DNA from: Leptospira semungkisensis
GTDB lineage: Bacteria; Spirochaetota; Leptospiria; Leptospirales; Leptospiraceae
Direction: 5' to 3'
NCBI RefSeq assembly: GCF_004770055.1
Contig: NZ_RQEP01000018.1
Coordinates: 310,001-374,000 of the forward strand
DNA: 64,000 bases
In this document: positions 18,901 through 28,700 of the stretch, one piece after another
Position numbering within the stretch: position 1 is the first letter of the stretch
How the letters are laid out: each line of letters starts with the position of its first letter
Made by a program: the position numbers and the translations under genes
The notes under the pieces: generated by a model
What the model was told of the DNA's origin: nothing
The model's input: the letters and a program-made list of their open reading frames with translations, nothing else
The model's database searches: none

Positions 18901-19021
18901 CTGGCATTAAGTTGATCTTCAACTTACCTAATGCCAATAAACCGAATAAGATGAACGCTGCCCATACCATCGAAACGGTAACAGGCTTACGAACGCAGAA
19001 TTTTAGGATACTTTCCATCAA
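15932..19021 (-). CDS. RND efflux permease (AcrB/CzcA superfamily), proton-relay competent
   Basis: A 1029-residue inner-membrane transporter with 12 expected spans. The N-terminus FCVRKPVTVSMVWAAFILFG is the usual RND start, followed by the porter-domain pattern YPNSSAEEVENLITKPI. TM4 has GIGMLFDTSNVV with D404, matching the first Asp of the AcrB pair (the second is Thr). TM10 has GVVVDNAALYYEY with D935. These are enough for a proton relay of the Asp-Asn type seen in many RND pumps. The gene overlaps the adaptor gene by 4 bp and is followed at once by a second, degenerate permease. The substrate cannot be read from the sequence. Confidence 0.95.
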   Translation of the reverse strand: MMESILKFCVRKPVTVSMVWAAFILFGLLALGKLKINLMPELEFPKITIVTYYPNSSAEEVENLITKPISDSLGTIGGVESVSSESMEGMSVVTVQFSNHTSIDYAIIDVREKIDLVRDGLPQDASKPMVTRFDPSQAPFEEIVIFPKEGIKEKDLRNFLSDNVKVYFERIEGLAAVQFSGGYKKEVSIEIDSEKMNAYNISLFDIRKSISLANVSYPAGTLPVGDKDYLVRAVGEFKSIESLGEAIVGNNTQGVPIRLSSFSNIREGYKERTGIARYNGRDCVIAYLYKESGKNSVEISERVRNELGVINKKFAREISAEIVYDESKFISESISGVTGSLISGMILAFLVLVFLLRNLKSPIILLTVIPASLFSTLLLFYIFGISLNMMSLGGMALGIGMLFDTSNVVFSAIERNLTRGAAVKDAAVRGTLEVTGSVVSATLTTVIVFLPIIFFKSIIGIVFGEMALAITIALFMSLFASITLIPMLTSVLYAIPMEPKFLRESVFKRSEEFHREVLTKYEGRLSRYLENPKPLFSIIGLLFVFSCLFVFLLPMEFIPRVDTGEFSIIVKTRNGSSLETTSEVVRSVEATLLKEGDVRSVISRVGFEEDQIASRRKGNWGTNRAIVRVVLKDNARLSSAGFISKIRKNLKFADEVEIHFENSGDVLSSVVSPDSNGLSLEIQGEDLATLSDIGRNLKERLSKVPGIRDARVSMEDKSAEFSLSFDPVKSSIFNLSNDYLSNYLRMANYGSVITKVKLASKNCDVRLFFQKQDVNSLEKIMGMSVQSPQGNLIQLSQIGRVDRLDSPLSIIRSGNSRVNLVTADVDFGESNDPYGTVKDTIAKLQLPEGYRIRFSGEQENIDKSFGDLTFGFVLAILLIYMLLASQFESLLYSLIMICVIPVMFIGIFPALFLFGKSLNVSSFMGIVLLLGVVVDNAALYYEYVHLLSKENIPLKKVITDSGKIVLRPILMNNATTILGLFPIMLELQKGTEFQSPMAIVVIVGLFTSFFFSLYLIPVLFFYLLRNRRS

Positions 19022-20499
19022 CGGAGGATTGTGGGATTTACGGGCATTCCATCCCTTAGCTGGGAGAGTTTATCTAGCAGGATCAAATCATTATTCTGCA
19101 GTCCGCTTGTAATTTCCACTTCGTCTCCGTGCTTCTTGCCAGCTTGAACATTCACTGCAAAACAACGGCCATCTTTAACCAAAAAGACAGAAGTCTTACC
19201 GGATTCGTCCGACACAAGAGCGGTTAACGGAACTAAGATAGTAGCAGTCGGACTGCCTAAAACGATATTCGCTCTAATGAACATACCTGGCTTCAATTTC
19301 TTGCCTAAATTATCGACGATTGCTCTTACTTCTACCGTATGAGCCTTTTGGTCAACAAGGGGACTCACCATAACTACTTTCCCTGAAAATCTACTATCAG
19401 GAAATACATCTGCGGTAAATTCGACCCTCATCCCTTTTTTAAGGATAGTAGATTCAGTTTCTGTAATATTAAATACAGCATACACTTTATCTATATTTAC
19501 GACTGTTAACGCAGGCTGACTTGAAGCTGAGCTGGAGAGTAGTTCTCCCTCATTCTTATATCTCTTCGCGATAACCCCCTTGATCGGAGAATATACAATT
19601 GCTTCTTTAAGCATTGTTTTAGTAGAATTAACCTGAGCTTCGTGAGAATGCATTACTCCTTCAGCAACTGCAAGCTCTGCCTTTTCAATCTCAGTATTGA
19701 TTTCCTTTAAAAGACTAAGTCTCTCTTCACTCGATTTCGGTATCGAAAACCCGTTACGAACAATATCCTCATCCCTAAAGCCGATGCTATGGATTTCCAA
19801 ATCACGCTTCGCGATACTAAAATTGGATTCTTTGGCAGTTAGATTCAGCTTCGCCGTTTCGAATTCTTCCTTGCTTAAGCCACCAACCTTATAAACCTCT
19901 TCGATGCCGAAAAAAGTGTTCTTAGTCTTCTCTAACTCTTCCTTAGCCTTTTCAAAGACGACCTTGCTTTTTTCCATCTCCTGTAATTTGGCAAACACAC
20001 CCATTTTAGCCTTTTCATATTTTTCTCTAGCTAATCGGACCTGGGATCTGGAAGATTCAAGGGTCGCCTGTTGCTTCATTAACTCCAACTCCATTTGGAG
20101 AGTTTCGACTTGGAAAAGCTTTTGACCGTTTGAGACATCCTCGCCTTCTCTTACGAAGATCTTTTCTAATCTTCCGCCAATCTTAGAATAGAGATCGACT
20201 TTATCGGTGAAATCGACCAAGCCAGAAACGTCGATATTAGGAGAGATCAGTTTGGACTCGATCTGCTTCGCCGATACGGATATCGCTTTCAACTCGGAGA
20301 TTTCTTCCTGACCAAGCTCCCTATCTTTTTTTCCAAATTGGAGAGGTTTAAAGAGAACGGATCCTGTTTTCGAAGCGAATGAGTTTGGATTGGTTTTGGA
20401 ATATCTAGAATAGAAAATATAAAGAACCAAATAGATACTGATTACGAACAGTATCACTCTTCCGCGTTTACCGAATAGTAAAGACCATATTTTTGACAT
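19018..20499 (-). CDS. RND periplasmic adaptor (membrane-fusion protein, HlyD/AcrA type)
   Basis: A 493-residue adaptor linking the permease to the TolC-type channel. An uncleaved anchor is present at about residues 15-31. A lipoyl half-motif around KIFVREGEDVSNGQKLFQVE is followed by a long coiled-coil hairpin (about 145-290), then the second lipoyl half (IVYSPIKGVIAKRYKNEGE). Beta-barrel and membrane-proximal domains complete it (VVNIDKVYAVFNI, GMFIRANIVLG). The hairpin is longer than in AcrA, which suits contact with a channel. It lies 33 bp after the TPR lipoprotein gene and overlaps the first permease by 4 bp. Confidence 0.94.
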   Translation of the reverse strand: MSKIWSLLFGKRGRVILFVISIYLVLYIFYSRYSKTNPNSFASKTGSVLFKPLQFGKKDRELGQEEISELKAISVSAKQIESKLISPNIDVSGLVDFTDKVDLYSKIGGRLEKIFVREGEDVSNGQKLFQVETLQMELELMKQQATLESSRSQVRLAREKYEKAKMGVFAKLQEMEKSKVVFEKAKEELEKTKNTFFGIEEVYKVGGLSKEEFETAKLNLTAKESNFSIAKRDLEIHSIGFRDEDIVRNGFSIPKSSEERLSLLKEINTEIEKAELAVAEGVMHSHEAQVNSTKTMLKEAIVYSPIKGVIAKRYKNEGELLSSSASSQPALTVVNIDKVYAVFNITETESTILKKGMRVEFTADVFPDSRFSGKVVMVSPLVDQKAHTVEVRAIVDNLGKKLKPGMFIRANIVLGSPTATILVPLTALVSDESGKTSVFLVKDGRCFAVNVQAGKKHGDEVEITSGLQNNDLILLDKLSQLRDGMPVNPTILR

Positions 20500-20532
20500 A
20501 GAGAATCCGTTTTGAATTATATTCGGTTATTA

Positions 20533-21165
20533 TTATTCTTTGGCAGTAAGGTTTTCAAATTTCCTCTCATGAAAAGAGGCTTTTTGAGGAATATTTGCCT
20601 TTTTATATATCTCAGCTAATCTCTTATGCGAAAGAGCAAGAGGTAATGTTTGCATAATGACTTGGTTATAACTTTGAATTGCCTGATCGGTTTTTCCGGC
20701 TTCCTCTAATATCCTTCCATTAATAAACAAAAGTTCGATATTTGCTGGATCGTGTTTAGCGTAGGTTTGGATATTCTCCAAAAAAGCCTTGTCTCGAATT
20801 CCTGCAGCGAATTGAGTCTTAATGATCCACAAAAGAGCAGAAATATTATCCGGATCCTTATCCCAGGCTTCTTGAAATAGGCGGATTGCATCCGGGAATT
20901 TAAGATCGTAATAGTATGCTTTTCCCAAAATAAAGATTACATCTCTATAACCAGGTTTCTCATCATAGATCTCTTTAAGCAGCTTAGTTGCATCTGCTCG
21001 TTTATTCATCCAGAAAAAACGTTGAGCCTTATTGTATTTTTCTTCTAAAACTTTTTCGTCCGAGCCGCAATTAGAAAACGAAACAAGAAAAAGTAATATA
21101 GCTGCGCAGATTGAAATCTGCCTAACACCGGAGCGAAACGAGAACTTTATAGGATTTTCCACCAA
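20533..21165 (-). CDS. TPR-repeat lipoprotein of the RND operon
   Basis: A 210-residue predicted lipoprotein. The hydrophobic segment ends VSFSNC, placing the lipid Cys at about 33. It is followed by about four tetratricopeptide-like repeats (ATKLLKEIYDEKPGYRDVIF, AIRLFQEAWDKDPDNISALL, IQSYNQVIM). TPR lipoproteins often assemble or stabilise envelope complexes. Its start overlaps the end of the upstream lipoprotein gene by 19 bp, so the two are translationally linked. The role in efflux is inferred from position only. Confidence 0.85.
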   Translation of the reverse strand: MVENPIKFSFRSGVRQISICAAILLFLVSFSNCGSDEKVLEEKYNKAQRFFWMNKRADATKLLKEIYDEKPGYRDVIFILGKAYYYDLKFPDAIRLFQEAWDKDPDNISALLWIIKTQFAAGIRDKAFLENIQTYAKHDPANIELLFINGRILEEAGKTDQAIQSYNQVIMQTLPLALSHKRLAEIYKKANIPQKASFHERKFENLTAKE

Positions 21166-21788
21166 GGCTTTTTTTCTTCCCTTTTATCAATTTTATCTAT
21201 GATCTTAGAACAGATCGCCTTTAACATTTCAGGCTCCGTCAAGACTTTGCCTTCGATCGTATAATTAATGCTTGTTACGATCTTTCCCGACTTATCAAAA
21301 ATCTCCAAAAAGACGATTCCACTCTCCGTTTTGTCCAAAAGCTTCCGATTATCACCCATCGCAATAGCTCCTTGGATCAAATAATCGAAATTCGCAACCC
21401 CTTGAAAAGATTTGATCTCCGATTCTTTCAAGATCCGAGAACCGAAATCACCACCTTTGAGAGCATTGGCATCACCTGCAAGCAGCGCCTTACTGGCATC
21501 GTTTGCGCTAGTCGATTCCTTTTTTGAATTCGAATCATCCCCAGATTTAACGTAATCGTCTATTAATAAGATCCCATACCCTGCGTCCAGTAATTCGAAT
21601 TTTAGCATACTGGTCAGATTTTTGGTATTGAACGGATCGAAATGTGTATCCCGGTTCTCGATATAACCCAGCAGATAGACAGATTTAACCGATTCTCTCT
21701 TCGTCGCAACCCGGACCGTTCCAGTATTAAAATAATCACAACCTACGATGAGCAAAACGCACATAACTACGAATAACTTCAATTTCAT
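21147..21788 (-). CDS. Lipoprotein of unknown function in the RND operon
   Basis: A 213-residue predicted lipoprotein. The short signal MKLKLFVVMCVLLIVGC gives a lipobox with Cys17. After it comes a mixed alpha/beta domain (VYLLGYIENRDTHFDPFN, LTSMLKFELLDAGYGILLID, FDYLIQGAIAMG) with a low-complexity Ser/Lys/Asp insertion at about 85-115. The pattern of a helix followed by GYGILLID and later an expected-activity strand recalls CsgG/TolB-N-like lipoprotein folds. That is a structural guess. I do not recognise the family. Confidence 0.75.
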   Translation of the reverse strand: MKLKLFVVMCVLLIVGCDYFNTGTVRVATKRESVKSVYLLGYIENRDTHFDPFNTKNLTSMLKFELLDAGYGILLIDDYVKSGDDSNSKKESTSANDASKALLAGDANALKGGDFGSRILKESEIKSFQGVANFDYLIQGAIAMGDNRKLLDKTESGIVFLEIFDKSGKIVTSINYTIEGKVLTEPEMLKAICSKIIDKIDKREEKKPWWKIL

Positions 21789-21831
21789 TGATATATTCCT
21801 TATCGATATATAATAAAGAGAAACGATAACC

Positions 21832-23631
21832 CTACTGGCTTACGAACGAGAATGAGAATGGCGCCGTCATTGATCGTCCGAAAATATCAGTGGCAGAATT
21901 CGAGACCTGGATTGTATAAACAGGACCATTCGGATCTACTGCGATAGGCGTATAAGGGATGGTCGTCGTAAAATCAAATCCCGCACGGCTCATATTATAA
22001 TCTCCGGAAGCGCCGAATGAACTGCTTCCACCACAGCTTGATTCAATTTCAGAAAACTCTAGATCCAAAACACGACATCCGAAAGGATACGCCGCTTGGC
22101 AATCCCTCCAAGTCCATGTAGATAATCTGATAACGGTTGAGGTTCCGGTAATTCTACTTACTGTAATAGCGTTGATAGTAGTACCAGGATCCATATAATT
22201 ATTAAAGATAATCCTAAAATCGTCCGTCGTTTGATTTGCGCAGGAAGCCGAGTCGTTATTGCCGTTATCACCGCCTCGGAATTGATATGCACTCGGAGAA
22301 AGAACCTGCTGAGAATAATCCCACCAGCAGAATCCGAGTAGCCAATTCCCTCCGGTTGAACTACCCGATCCCGGAAAAGATTGAGAGCATCCAGGTTGAC
22401 TCACCAATCCTACCGCCTGAACGGAAGGAGAAGGATTGATCGCTCCCGCGACAAATGAGGCACTCAATGCTTGAGCAAACGGCACCAGACTTGCACTCAA
22501 CGCAGAAGTCCCAATAACAACAGTATACCTTGTTCCGAATCCGAGTGTTGCGTCGGAAGTGAAAGTCAAAGTTTGATTTCCATTGGACCAAGCGAAACTT
22601 CCAGAGATCGACGGAGAGAAAGAGATCGCGTTTTGAGCGCTCTGCGTATCCATCGGAAGACTAAAATTGAATACGACCGAATTCGATGTCGGGTTCCCTA
22701 AGCATGCATTCGTTATATTCCCAGTTAGAATATTTGAAGCACTTCCGATTCCCGCCTGACAACCGGCTAAAGAACCTGATAGCACAGTAACCGAAGAGGC
22801 AGTTGGAGAAGCATTTCCAGAACCAACTAAGAAACTAGACTGATAGGTTTGTTTCATCAAAATACCGCCCGAATCGGTAGCTGACCCGCCAACGGTTACC
22901 GTATAGCGTTGATTAAACGTGAGCGCATTATCAGGTGTGAACGTTAGTATCGCATTCGAAGTCCAAACATAGCTACCCGAAACATTTGGGCTAATCGATA
23001 TCGCAGAAAGGGTCGTATTAGGATCCATCGGCCTAGAAAAATTAAGAACAATCTGATTCTGATTCGGATTTCCTTGGCAAGCATTCACGACCGATTGATT
23101 CAAGAAATCGGTAAGAGATGCGTTTCCAGTATTACATGCAGAGGTCGTTCCGGCATATACGTACATGTTCGCCACACTAGGATTCGTTCCCAAAGTCCCG
23201 CCGGAACCTCCAATAGTAACAGATGCACTAAATGGATTGGCTATATCCATTCCATTTGTGTCCTCACAAGCTTTAGTAAGTGTAAAAGTATATGTACCGT
23301 TGTTCAAGGCCGCAGAAGGAGAAAAGGTAAGGATAATTCCGTCTGTATTTCCAAAAAATCCTGAGGTAGCTGGAGACATGGTAAATGCTGTCTGACAGCT
23401 ATTAACATTCATCGCTCTACTAAAGCCGATAGAAAACGTTTGATTCGTCGGAAGATTTTGAGTTCCTGTTACAGGATTACTGAAGAGGACTTTAGGTGGT
23501 TCAGCTTCTCCAATGAAAGGATCTAACTTTAAAAGACTCTTGGATAAATTCTGACACTGTCCGACCAACGCTGTAGCAAAGGTTAAAACCAAAAATAACG
23601 TAACTTTTCGTTGTTTCAGTGAACTAAACAT
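21832..23631 (-). CDS. Exported Ig-like (SbsA/Big_5 type) repeat protein of the RND operon
   Basis: A protein of about 599 residues. I chose ATG at 23631 because GGAAG sits 4 bases upstream and it yields a compact signal (TLFLVLTFATALVGQC, possible lipid Cys). A longer frame opens at 23703, overlapping tolC. At least four Ig-like modules are visible, each with a strand like VFNFSLPMDTQSAQNAISFS or VLNFSRPMDPNTTLSAISIS and a closing RYTVTVGGSATDS. This is the SbsA/Big_5 type common in bacterial surface proteins. Its position between tolC and the adaptor genes suggests it is a cargo of the machine or an outer-surface component; neither is proven. Confidence 0.85.
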   Translation of the reverse strand: MFSSLKQRKVTLFLVLTFATALVGQCQNLSKSLLKLDPFIGEAEPPKVLFSNPVTGTQNLPTNQTFSIGFSRAMNVNSCQTAFTMSPATSGFFGNTDGIILTFSPSAALNNGTYTFTLTKACEDTNGMDIANPFSASVTIGGSGGTLGTNPSVANMYVYAGTTSACNTGNASLTDFLNQSVVNACQGNPNQNQIVLNFSRPMDPNTTLSAISISPNVSGSYVWTSNAILTFTPDNALTFNQRYTVTVGGSATDSGGILMKQTYQSSFLVGSGNASPTASSVTVLSGSLAGCQAGIGSASNILTGNITNACLGNPTSNSVVFNFSLPMDTQSAQNAISFSPSISGSFAWSNGNQTLTFTSDATLGFGTRYTVVIGTSALSASLVPFAQALSASFVAGAINPSPSVQAVGLVSQPGCSQSFPGSGSSTGGNWLLGFCWWDYSQQVLSPSAYQFRGGDNGNNDSASCANQTTDDFRIIFNNYMDPGTTINAITVSRITGTSTVIRLSTWTWRDCQAAYPFGCRVLDLEFSEIESSCGGSSSFGASGDYNMSRAGFDFTTTIPYTPIAVDPNGPVYTIQVSNSATDIFGRSMTAPFSFSFVSQ

Positions 23632-23686
23632 ATTTCTTCCATACCGATCCAATAATACTTCAATTAGGAATTTCCAAGAATATCCC

Positions 23687-25315
23687 TTATTCTCCCGGAG
23701 CATCCACTCCGATCGCCTTTCTGGGATCCCGATCGAAAAGTAAAGCCGCGATCACTGAATTCCCTTTGCCTTTTTCATACTGAATAAGTTTCTTAACGCT
23801 TAGATCAATATTCGCTGCGAAAGACATTTCATATAAACTGATCATATAGTTTGCTAAAGAATCAGTTAGTTCCTGCTGGGATTTTAAGAATTCCAATTCG
23901 GAGCTTAAGACATCTTCCTTTCTAAATTGTCCTGCCCCTAATTTAACGTTACCCACCCTTAAGGTTTCCCAGTTTAGGATAACGCCTGAGTTAGAAATCT
24001 TCATCATTTCCCAGGATTCGTTGACTCGATCTACGCTCTTCTGAACTTCTATTCCGATCTGATTTTCAAGATTCTTATAGTTCATCAGTGCTTCTGATAA
24101 TTGAACCTCTCCTTCCATAATTTTTCTGGAATAAGAGAGATTATCGAAGAATTGGATCCTACTAGATTCATAACCGTTAATACCTGGACCGACAGTTTGG
24201 TTACCAAAACCAGGATAGGTTTGGATACCTGTTCCATCTTTCTGAACCCCTAAATTTCCGTTGGATTGAACGACAGTGCTGCCAAGCGGGAGAACAAAAT
24301 TAAAATTGAGTCCGTATATATCGTGCTTTAAGGGGAAATCATTCCCGTTCTTACCTGCATAACCACCCAAATAAACCTTAGGCACCCAGTAGTTATCAGC
24401 GATCTTCTTTTCATTTTTTAATCTCTTAATGACTAGTTGGGACTTTTTAAGATCCTCTCGGGTATTCATCGCGCGTATTACCGCCTCTTCCGAATCGATC
24501 TGAGGAATGCTCAATACAAAATCAGTGAAAAGATTCTCTTCTAGATCTAGCTCCACATGGAAATCAAGAGACAATACTTGCTTTAGCTCTAATGCAGTCT
24601 GATTATATTCGTTCTTATATTTCAGAAGAGTCAATTGAGACTGCTTAACTTTATTTGTTACTTCGGAATACTGGATACGCGAGATCAAACCCTGGCCAAA
24701 TTCTGCCTTGGCTTTCCTAAGCGATTCATTCATTTTCTCTACGACTTTCTGTCCTAAAAGAATCTTCCCCTTTGCAGAGAGCGTCTTTAAATACGCCTTT
24801 TGGATATCAAGCTTGAGCTTTACAGCACCTACTTTAAAATCTTGCTCGTTCAAAGCTTCGCCCAATCGAGCAATTTCTACCTGAAGACTTGCTTCCCCGC
24901 CGTCAAAGACTAGCTGCTGGACTGTTAAACGCACATCGTTATATAAATTATCTATCGAGCCGACATTTGTATTTCGAAGTCCCATGTATTGAACTCCTAC
25001 TTTAGGAAGGAACTCCCTCCATTTTTCGGTAATTACTAATTTCGTAATTTCCTTCTTCGATTCAATAGTTCGCAATAATACGTTATTCGTTGTTCCAATC
25101 AAGATCGCTCGATCTAAATTTAAAGGGATCTTTGTCTTAGTTCCCTGAGCCTTAGCGACAGACTGGCTATTTATGGAAGGTGAATGAAATGAGAAGAAAC
25201 AAATGACTGCAAAATACAAATAGCGGGAAGGCACACGTGTATTAGGAATCATTCTTATTGCGCTTCTGATTCGCTTAAGGGCCGACATCACTTTAAAGGA
25301 ATTCCCTCCTTCCAT
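23687..25315 (-). CDS. TolC-family outer-membrane efflux channel
   Basis: A 542-residue channel protein and first gene of the nine-gene RND operon. A basic N-terminus and hydrophobic segment (YLYFAVICFFSFHS) form a signal peptide. Two OEP repeats follow, each with long helical stretches (LKLDIQKAYLKTLSAKGKIL, LENQIGIEVQKSVDRVNESW) and strands that would form the barrel. It should trimerise in the outer membrane and dock onto the adaptor. The start ATG at 25315 has AAGGA close upstream; ATG at 25252 is an alternative. The 446-bp gap upstream is the natural promoter region for the whole operon. Confidence 0.92.
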   Translation of the reverse strand: MEGGNSFKVMSALKRIRSAIRMIPNTRVPSRYLYFAVICFFSFHSPSINSQSVAKAQGTKTKIPLNLDRAILIGTTNNVLLRTIESKKEITKLVITEKWREFLPKVGVQYMGLRNTNVGSIDNLYNDVRLTVQQLVFDGGEASLQVEIARLGEALNEQDFKVGAVKLKLDIQKAYLKTLSAKGKILLGQKVVEKMNESLRKAKAEFGQGLISRIQYSEVTNKVKQSQLTLLKYKNEYNQTALELKQVLSLDFHVELDLEENLFTDFVLSIPQIDSEEAVIRAMNTREDLKKSQLVIKRLKNEKKIADNYWVPKVYLGGYAGKNGNDFPLKHDIYGLNFNFVLPLGSTVVQSNGNLGVQKDGTGIQTYPGFGNQTVGPGINGYESSRIQFFDNLSYSRKIMEGEVQLSEALMNYKNLENQIGIEVQKSVDRVNESWEMMKISNSGVILNWETLRVGNVKLGAGQFRKEDVLSSELEFLKSQQELTDSLANYMISLYEMSFAANIDLSVKKLIQYEKGKGNSVIAALLFDRDPRKAIGVDAPGE

Positions 25316-25761
25316 TTTCCTTGCATAATATTTCCTTTTCGTTTATCCCAAGAGCGATACGATTAAGTCATCACCAGCGCTAAATATTTGAGATCATCCT
25401 ACTTTTTTCACAAAAGAAGCGAGGTCTCATTCGTTTGCACCATCACTCTCTACATCTTACTCTCTTTGCATTGATTACATTTCGCCAAATTGCACAATTG
25501 ATTCTAAAATGCAAGATTCGGCAAATTTGCTCAGTAAGAAGATGTATTTCACTTATATAATGGAATAATTTTGCCCCTCTTGTCGAAGACTTTCAAAATC
25601 ACTGCCTAAATGCGCAAATCAAATTCCCTTTTTGGCAACATATTTTAATCATTGGCTGCGAGAGAAGCAAAGTAAGTAAAGCATGACGCATCATAACAAG
25701 ACATATCTAGTATTCATTAAGGAACAATAAAACGTAAGAAAAGACTCCTTATCTTTAAGAT
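25316..25761. other. 446-bp intergenic region upstream of the RND operon
   Basis: I see no gene. On the minus strand this must hold the promoter of the tolC-led operon. A TTCG[C/G]CAAATT(T)GC motif occurs twice, at 25481-25493 and 25517-25530, with starts 36 bp apart. A near copy (TTCGAGCAAATTTG) is at 29003-29016 in front of the next gene. The region is AT-rich, and no terminator with a convincing T-run follows the gene ending at 25762. Confidence 0.5.
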
Positions 25762-28700
25762 CTAATTAGTCACACACCTAACATAGTAGCTAGTTCCTTT
25801 CGAAGTAAATGGATTCAATTGTCCATTAGCAAAGTAAACATACCAAGCATTCGAAGGAGACTGTGCATAAGAAGTTGATGTCCAATAATAAGAAGAAACC
25901 GTTCCCGGAAAAGAAGCCGTTGCGATCGCCGGATTATTCTTTGAATAATCTATAATAGATCTCAATTCGTTTACGTTCGGCAATCTCCATGTTTTACCTG
26001 CTGTACTGAGAGAGTTGCATCGAGATAACGCATTTGGCCAAGTGTATGTAGTTGCGGTGCCAGTCGAACAAGATGAGCCGGAAAGTCCTGCCGTACACAA
26101 TTCCCAGATCAGACCAGTGCCGTTATCGGTCACTATCCCATTTGAGGAATTCACAGTATAACTACTAGATGTAGCGGTCGAATTCGCTGCAGATACGCAA
26201 AAAACTTGATTCGAATTCGGTTTAGTAACTAGCGTTAGTGATCCATCACTCAAACTTGTTACCCAAGAGTAGAATGGATTTCCAAAATTACTGGTACCTG
26301 TCCAGTAATTCACCCAATAGCTTGAACTTTGCCCGCTCGTTGGATTTTTGAACGCAGAAGTATCCAAAGCGGGACTCGAGCCGGACCCATACTTCGTAAT
26401 CGTTGCCATTTCATTTAGGCTAGGAAGTCTCCAAGTATTAATCCCACCGTAAGAAGCAGAATTCAAGGAGGCACAGGCGTTCAAACTCGATGGCACAGAT
26501 GGACTGCTACTATTATCTACATAATAATCCCAAGGCCCAACGGGAGACGCTTGTTTGGTGCAAACCCCACTTTGGACCTCCCAGTCCATAGCACAAGTTT
26601 TCCAAACTAGGCCGGTAACTAGGTCTTTTGTAATGGAATCACTCGAAGTAGTAACAACTTGGTAACTTCTTGCGGTTCCGTATTGCAAACTACCATCTTG
26701 GCCTTGGCCGGAGCCAGTCCCGCACATGATTGGATTGCCATTTACATCCCAACAAGCCGCTTGGCCTGATTGCAAAATCTGAAATTTCTTTTGAGCAGAC
26801 GCTGTAGTAAATCCAATTTGAACGGCAGAGGAAATCGAATTTCCTGCCACATCAGTTAAAGCAAAGGTCGGAATTGAAACTTGGACTTTCGTATTCTCCG
26901 GAAAAGCAAGCCAAGACATATCAATCTGCAAACTAGTTCCACCAGTAAGCCATGTGAAATTTGCCGTTACATCAGCGCAATTTAAGGAAGATCCATCATA
27001 AATATCGGCTTCAAAATAAACCGAGTTCACAGGAACAGATGAAGAACAAGAACTAGCATATGAACTCGGGATAAGACTAGTATCCATCGCTTCGCTGAAG
27101 ACGATGGTAACTCGTGCCGTTCCAGGGTTTACATTGAGCGAGTTATTTGCCGGAGTTGAAGATTGAACTGTAGGAGCAATGCCATCTTTTATAACGGTGA
27201 TGCTAGTATTGCCGTATTGAGGATCTAAGCTAGCATTAGCTACACAAATCCGAACCGTATTAGAGTTATTCGCAAAATTAGAATTGTTAAGCGTAGAGGT
27301 AATTGGCGTCCCTGCAGTTGCAGTACCTCCAACATTTGTTCCACTGGCTTGAGTTCCGGAAGTACAGTTGGTTCCTCCGATAAGAACTTGATAGGTTCCT
27401 GACATACTAGTTTGCCAAGTAATAGATACAGTCGAAGTAACCAACGCGTTAATCGATTGAGACACAGGAGTAACAGAATTTACTGTAATAGTCGGCACGG
27501 AAGAGTTAATATCGTACGTCGCACTATTCACTGAGGAGAGATTTCCGGCCCCATCCCGACCAACGTATTTTATGACAGTCGTTCCTCCAGTAATAGCGAC
27601 AGGCACCGAAGAATACGCTGTTCCATTTGTCACTGTTCCCGTTATCGGATCAATGACTGGAGAACTTCCATCAACAGTATACGCGATCAAACAACTACTT
27701 GTATCGATGCAACTCAAAGCAATATTTTGCGGAGAAGTACCGTATATACCTGCCCCTGGACTGACATTCAATGATGGTGCTGTATCATCCCTACTTAAGT
27801 TGAAGGAGATCCAACCGGTAAATCCGGCAGCTACGCAGATATAAATAGAATTTAATCCGACGGACAATTGACTGGCGTTAATCGAAGTTGCAATTGTTGT
27901 ATTTGCGGTCGCGGAACCACTGTCAATGATCGTTCCGTCTGAACATCCGCTAGCGTTTTGTCGCACAGTATACGTGCCACCTTGATTTGTTTGCCAAGAG
28001 AGACTAGCTGTATTAATGGTTCCTGAATTTACACTTACAGATGTAGAAGATAAAGCGCTTACAAAAGTAATATTAGGGACATTATGATTCACCTGATATA
28101 CCGCAGTATGAGCTGATTCGATATTTCCTGCGAGGTCCCTGCAAAAATATTTTACTGTATAAGAGCCGTCACCAGCTGCTCCAATCGTGAAAGAAGTTCC
28201 TTGTGGATTATATACTTTACCCGACAGAGGGCTAAAACTTGGCGTAGCCCCATCTAGAGTATATATAATATCGCCTGGAGCAACATTATCTGAACAAATT
28301 ACAGTTACTGTCTTTTCGCCACCAAAGATCCCTGGACTCGGAGAAATAACACTACTAGGAGAAGTCACATCCGCTGCAATCGAAGATAAAATCGAATTAT
28401 CGGGAACTCCATCGCTATTCGTATCATAGCCTTGTCCCGGAAAGATAAGAACCGAATTTCCTGAACAATTCAAACCGGTTCTTAAAGTTGTAGTATTCTG
28501 TCTAAAACAGAAAAAGTAATCTGCAGCCCCATCCCCATTTACATCAACTGCGGAAGGATTTCCACTAGTATCATAGATGACGAGCATGACAGGAAATGAG
28601 GAACCTTGGAGTGCGATTCCTACCGCGGTTCCTTGGCTACTAGGATCCACTACCGTCCCTAAGGCAACCGGCGAAGAGGACCCATTTAAATTTACAGATC

